From: Poteriospumella lacustris
Lineage: Eukaryota; Sar; Chrysophyceae; Chromulinales; Dinobryaceae
DNA: 64,000 nucleotides
Assembly (NCBI GenBank): GCA_008000375.1
Contig: SMOI01000045.1
Span: forward strand, 94,376 to 158,375
Direction of reading: 5' to 3'
In this document: one piece after another, positions 60,445-64,000 of the stretch
Position numbering within the stretch: the first letter of the stretch is position 1
How the letters are laid out: every line of letters begins with the position of its first letter
Notes under the pieces: model-generated
What the model was told of the DNA's origin: nothing
Database searches by the model: none
The model's input: the letters and a program-made list of their open reading frames with translations, nothing else
Program-made: the position numbers and the translations under genes

Positions 60445-60941
60445 TCAACCATAACAGTCCATTTTCCTAACACAAGTAAAAGACTCAAATGAGAAATATT
60501 TTGGAGCGAAAGCAGACAACTTTTGACGAATACCGTAGTTTTCTGCCAATAAGAAAGTGCTCTCCGATAAACTGGAACCCAGCAGATCCTTCAGCAGTCT
60601 TGCCGTAACTTCGGATAGCTCTGCCACTAAGAAGCAATAAGTAAAACGATGGCATCTGTCAACTTTTGCGACATTGGCGGAAGAATCTTACAGATGATCT
60701 CATCCACCTCTTCGACACCAGTGACGAAGACAATCAATTCTCCAACTCTTTGAAAAACCACGTATTTACCATTTATACAAACAGTTTGCTTTGAAAAACA
60801 TAAAGGCTTCGACCAAACGGCGGATGTGTTGACATGTAATGCTTGCTCAAAAGCAAGCTTCTCAGTGTCTGCCTGCTGGAAATACTTTGAGTACAAAATA
60901 TTTCCAGCAATATTGATGATGATTATGCTATGCACTGGCAT
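60445..60941 (-). CDS. Small longin-like protein, adaptor sigma / coatomer zeta type
   Basis: Exons are 60941-60692 and 60626-60445, giving 143 residues, the usual size of an AP sigma subunit. It starts VHSIIIINIAGNILYSKYF like a longin beta-strand pair, continues with YVVFQRVGELIVFVTGVEEVDE (the central strands), then LAELSEVTARLLKDLLG and FLLAENYG helices. The intron (65 nt, GTAAG to TTCTTAG) restores the helix; reading through stops early. It fits the sigma/zeta coat subunits in general, but I cannot assign AP-1 to AP-5, TSET or COPI. Confidence 0.5.
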
Positions 60942-61237
60942 TCAGGCTGAACTCTTGATAGCTACACTTGATTTGTGATGCAAATCTTTCCCGCTGTGTC
61001 CTTTTATTATCTCACGAGCACAGTTGACCGATCCCAGATCGAGGATCAGTGATGCGGGCGTTTCAACTTTTGCCGCGGCGATTGCCGTTTCATTGTCACA
61101 TCTCCAATCTCTTTTGAATCAATCGAGAAGTCGAACGATGCTATTGGCAGAGTCCCTTTCTGTGATCGTCGTTTCACACTACAATCGTTTAAAGAATATC
61201 TCATGGAGTGTTTGAAGCTCGCTTTTGCGTGAAAGAT
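60942..61237. promoter_or_regulatory. Divergent promoter region sigma-like / EML
   Basis: This is 296 bp between divergent starts; no gene seen. Confidence 0.4.
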
Positions 61238-64000
61238 ATGGGTATTATCTTCGGAAAAGCGGCCATTCACGAGGCACTTCTGCCTTTTGCCAAAGGTAAG
61301 AACTCTTTGGAGCTGCAAACTTCGGAGATCGATTGCAAGCTGACATCATGCATTGTGTTTCACAGTCGGGAAGGCATCGATTATGAAGCTGCTTACGGTA
61401 AGTTCCACAACAAGGTCTTTGTCTTCTCCTTACTGATATTTTTGCTCGCAGGCTTTTCATAATTTGACCGACGGCTTTGGAATAAACGCGGAAGAACTTG
61501 GTGAAATGCTGACAGATTTGCACGATGACTTACAGCTGGCACCTGATGTTCTTAAGATTTTGTCCCGAACGTATTTTGAAGTGATGGATACCGACCGAAA
61601 TGGCCTTATCGACGGCCTGGAGTTTCTGGCGGTGATGGCCATTTGTTCGGGCATGAAGAAAACAGAAATCGTGGAGTTTGGCCTTTCTCTTTTTGATTTT
61701 AATAATATAGCAGAACTGAGCTACGATGAGCTCGTGCTTGCGTTGAAGTCTGCTTGCAGTGGACTGTGCAAAGTTCACAATCCCACCATCAAAACGTCGA
61801 GGGAGAGACTGGTCATGCCGTCCGACAAAAGACTGGAGGAAATTGCATCAGAAACTTTCCAAAAACTATCGAATGGAAGTGATCGAGGGACAGAAAGCTC
61901 AAAAGTTCTCAGAACAACCCACGCAACGTACGATTTGAGTTTGGAACGCAAGAACATAAAGGAGCTGACCGCAACACTGCTGACCATTCCCGAAATCTGC
62001 AGTTGGGTCAACTTCTTTTGCAATTACGCTGAAAAGCGTGAAATCCCTATATACACGGACGAAGAGGTTAAAGATTTGGCGTTGATTAAAACGCAACTTG
62101 TCAGATCGCCAGAGGAACTGGCAGTAACACAGTGGGCCGTGCAACCGAGACGAAATTCACTTGGACCTTACGCTCAATGGAAGTCACAAACAGCACTCCT
62201 TACACCAGTGGAGTATGCGAATGCCACATTATCGAAGACGTTTCCGGATTGCAAAATCGACTTGGACTGGATATATGGATACCAAACCGAGAAGTGCAGA
62301 AACGTCCTTCACTACAATCGATTCAACGATATCATATACCCCATCAGTCGTCATATCGTCGTGTATTCTAGCCTTGGGCACAGTCAAAAGGTGCTTTCTC
62401 AGCACCTAGAGGAAGTGATTGCGATCGAAATGCATCCCAATCGCCAAATTGTCGCGTCTGGAGAGGACGGTGCCAACCCCGAAGTGGTCGTGTGGGACAG
62501 CGAAAATTTGCAAGTGCTTTTCCGTACAAAAGGGCACCATCAAAACGGCATTTCTAAATTGGCCTTTGCCCCCAACGGCCTCACACTGTTATCTCTGGAC
62601 AACAATGAACTGAAGACGTTGATTGTGCACAACTGGCAGGATGGAACCCTCATCTTCAAAGACACGTTGGAAGGGAAGTTTACTCCGTGCGGTCTCATCT
62701 TGAACAAAACCACGATCGTGAGCACTTGCGATACAAAAATCTGGTTTTGGGTGAAGTACTCGGAGGGTTACATCCGCCGCAATGGCGTGTTTCCGAAAAA
62801 CAAGGCCGAGGAGGCCATCGTGACAATGATACCCACCGCCAACGGCGAAAATGTCATCGCCGGAACCATCGTTGGTCGTCTGATGATGTGGGTGGGCATC
62901 AACTGTGTTCGCGTAGTGAAAGCGCACTCCTCTGCGGTGTTGTGCCTGTCGCTGTGTCACGAGGGATTTCTCAGCGCCGGAAAAGATGCACGAATCCGAA
63001 TGTGGTCGAATACCCTCGAGCCGAAGTTTCTCTTTGACGTGTCCCGGTTCGGCACAATGCCGATCATCATGGGTGTGTCTATGTCCATCGACGCGACGAG
63101 TATTCTCTTCGGAAATCAAGGAGCAGATGCTTTTGAAATATCCGCCATCGATGGATCGGATCTACGTGGCGGACCAGTGATCAAAAGCCATGCGTTTGGC
63201 ACCATCAATGACCTTGATACTCACCCGAGTAAGTTCGAATATGCGACCGTCGGGTTCGACCGCACCGTGCGCGTCATAGACATGAAAACCAAAACGCTTC
63301 TGAAACTGGCCACACTGGATGTCCAAGGCCGAGCTGTGGCTTACAGTCCGCTTGGCGACGTTCTCGCGGTGGCAACGGACAATCAAACGTCCACGAGCAG
63401 CGTGTTCGTTATTTTGAACGAAGAGACGCTGCAAATCATTCACTCCGCGAGAGATTCAAAGCACTCTGCGACCGTGTTGAAGTACTCCCCCGAGGGTGAC
63501 ACGCTGGCAGTGGGTATCGAGGACGGCTCCATTTACTTATATTCGGTGAACGACGACTACGAACTGATCGCTCGGTGTTCGCGGCACACCCGGGCGATCA
63601 CTGCCATCGATTTCTCGAAGGACGGCGAGTTTCTGCGGTCCAATTCCATCGATGGCGAGCTGTATTACTTCAACGTCGATGACGGAGAGTACCAATCGAA
63701 CATTTCGTCGATGCGCGACGTGTTGTGGGCGACACAGCACTGCGTCTTCTCGTGGCACACGAAGGGCATTCACACGCACCCGACCGATCGAGAGGTGACT
63801 ACTTCCTGTGCGATTCCTCCACCAGATCCAGGCAGTGTCACCGATGCGGCGCCTGACGCGAACAATCAAAGCATTGGCAGGGCGCAGCAGAAGCTTGTTT
63901 GTGGTTCGAGTTTAGGGCAGCTTCGAGCCTTCGCGTATCCCGCCGTCCACGACGTGGCGGACCATTTCCGCTACCAGGCACACTGTCACTCCATCGCTTG
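61238..64000 (+). CDS. EML: EF-hand EML-type WD40 protein (3' end beyond window)
   Basis: Exons are 61238-61295, 61366-61397 and 61452 to beyond 64000; at least 879 residues. The N-terminus is calmodulin-like with an intact EF-hand loop (DTDRNGLIDGLEF). Around residue 300 the HELP motif appears as LDWIYGYQTEKCRNVLHY with ISRHIVVYS, followed by WD40 blades (VIAIEMHPNRQIVASGEDG, AFAPNGLTLLSLDNN, CLSLCHEGFLSAGKDARIRMW, AITAIDFSKDGEFL). EML proteins bind microtubules through the tandem propeller. The EF-hand front is known in protist family members rather than in animals. The 32-nt second exon is small but keeps frame. Confidence 0.87.

Noticed and set aside
60671-60691. Stop-terminated reading of the sigma-like gene without splicing
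   Set aside because: A GTAAG donor and TTCTTAG acceptor 65 nt apart restore a 143-residue protein of the expected size.

Overview
The window is nuclear DNA of a flagellated, heterotrophic-looking unicellular eukaryote. The protein-coding genes are split by short GT-AG introns (about 45-90 nt, often starting GTAAG or GTA), and UAA, UAG and UGA all serve as normal stops. RSPH9 implies a motile 9+2 cilium. GDP-mannose 3,5-epimerase, a PPR-SMR protein, an EF-hand EML protein, a class-V-like myosin with a PH-like tail, FYVE and C-type-lectin proteins, and Inr-like YTCANTYY motifs upstream of a few genes suggest a SAR-type protist, possibly oomycete-like. I cannot fix the lineage from sequence alone.

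Layout. 1-6 kb: a secreted G8-like/C-type lectin gene (cut by the window edge), an APMAP/strictosidine-synthase-like gene, and two identical SPC25 genes as a tail-to-tail inverted duplication. 6-17 kb: VPS50/syndetin, glucose-6-phosphate 1-epimerase, casein kinase 2 beta, an IBB-ARM importin-alpha-like protein and BCKDHA. 17-29 kb: a GIGYF-type GYF protein, a myosin and SF3B1. 29-33 kb: a PKA catalytic subunit with an in-frame UAA, then a second tail-to-tail inverted duplication, of RSPH9. 33.1-35.9 kb: a gene-poor stretch with short repeats, a telomere-like motif and a tentative capsid-like remnant. 36-48 kb: CTR9, GDP-mannose 3,5-epimerase, NECAP, GPKOW/Spp2, an aspartic protease and a diacylglycerol lipase. 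48-64 kb: a TMEM70-like protein, ARFGAP2/3, PPR-SMR, a FYVE-PIH1-PIH1-PH protein, RRP1, a coiled-coil protein, a sigma/zeta-like longin protein and an EF-hand EML protein (cut by the right edge).

Most genes are housekeeping genes of unrelated pathways: splicing (SF3B1, GPKOW), transcription elongation (CTR9), endosomal and coat traffic (VPS50, NECAP, ARFGAP, sigma-like), mitochondria (BCKDHA, TMEM70), cilium and cytoskeleton (RSPH9, EML, possibly the PIH1 protein, myosin), and kinetochore (SPC25). Neighbours mostly alternate in strand, so many share 300-600 bp divergent promoter regions. I see no operon-like pathway cluster.

The items most worth a second look are the two inverted gene duplications with homogenised cores, the UAA before the conserved C-tail of PKA, and the FYVE-PIH1-PIH1-PH architecture. 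Exon borders were read by eye from splice consensus, frame continuity and family conservation.
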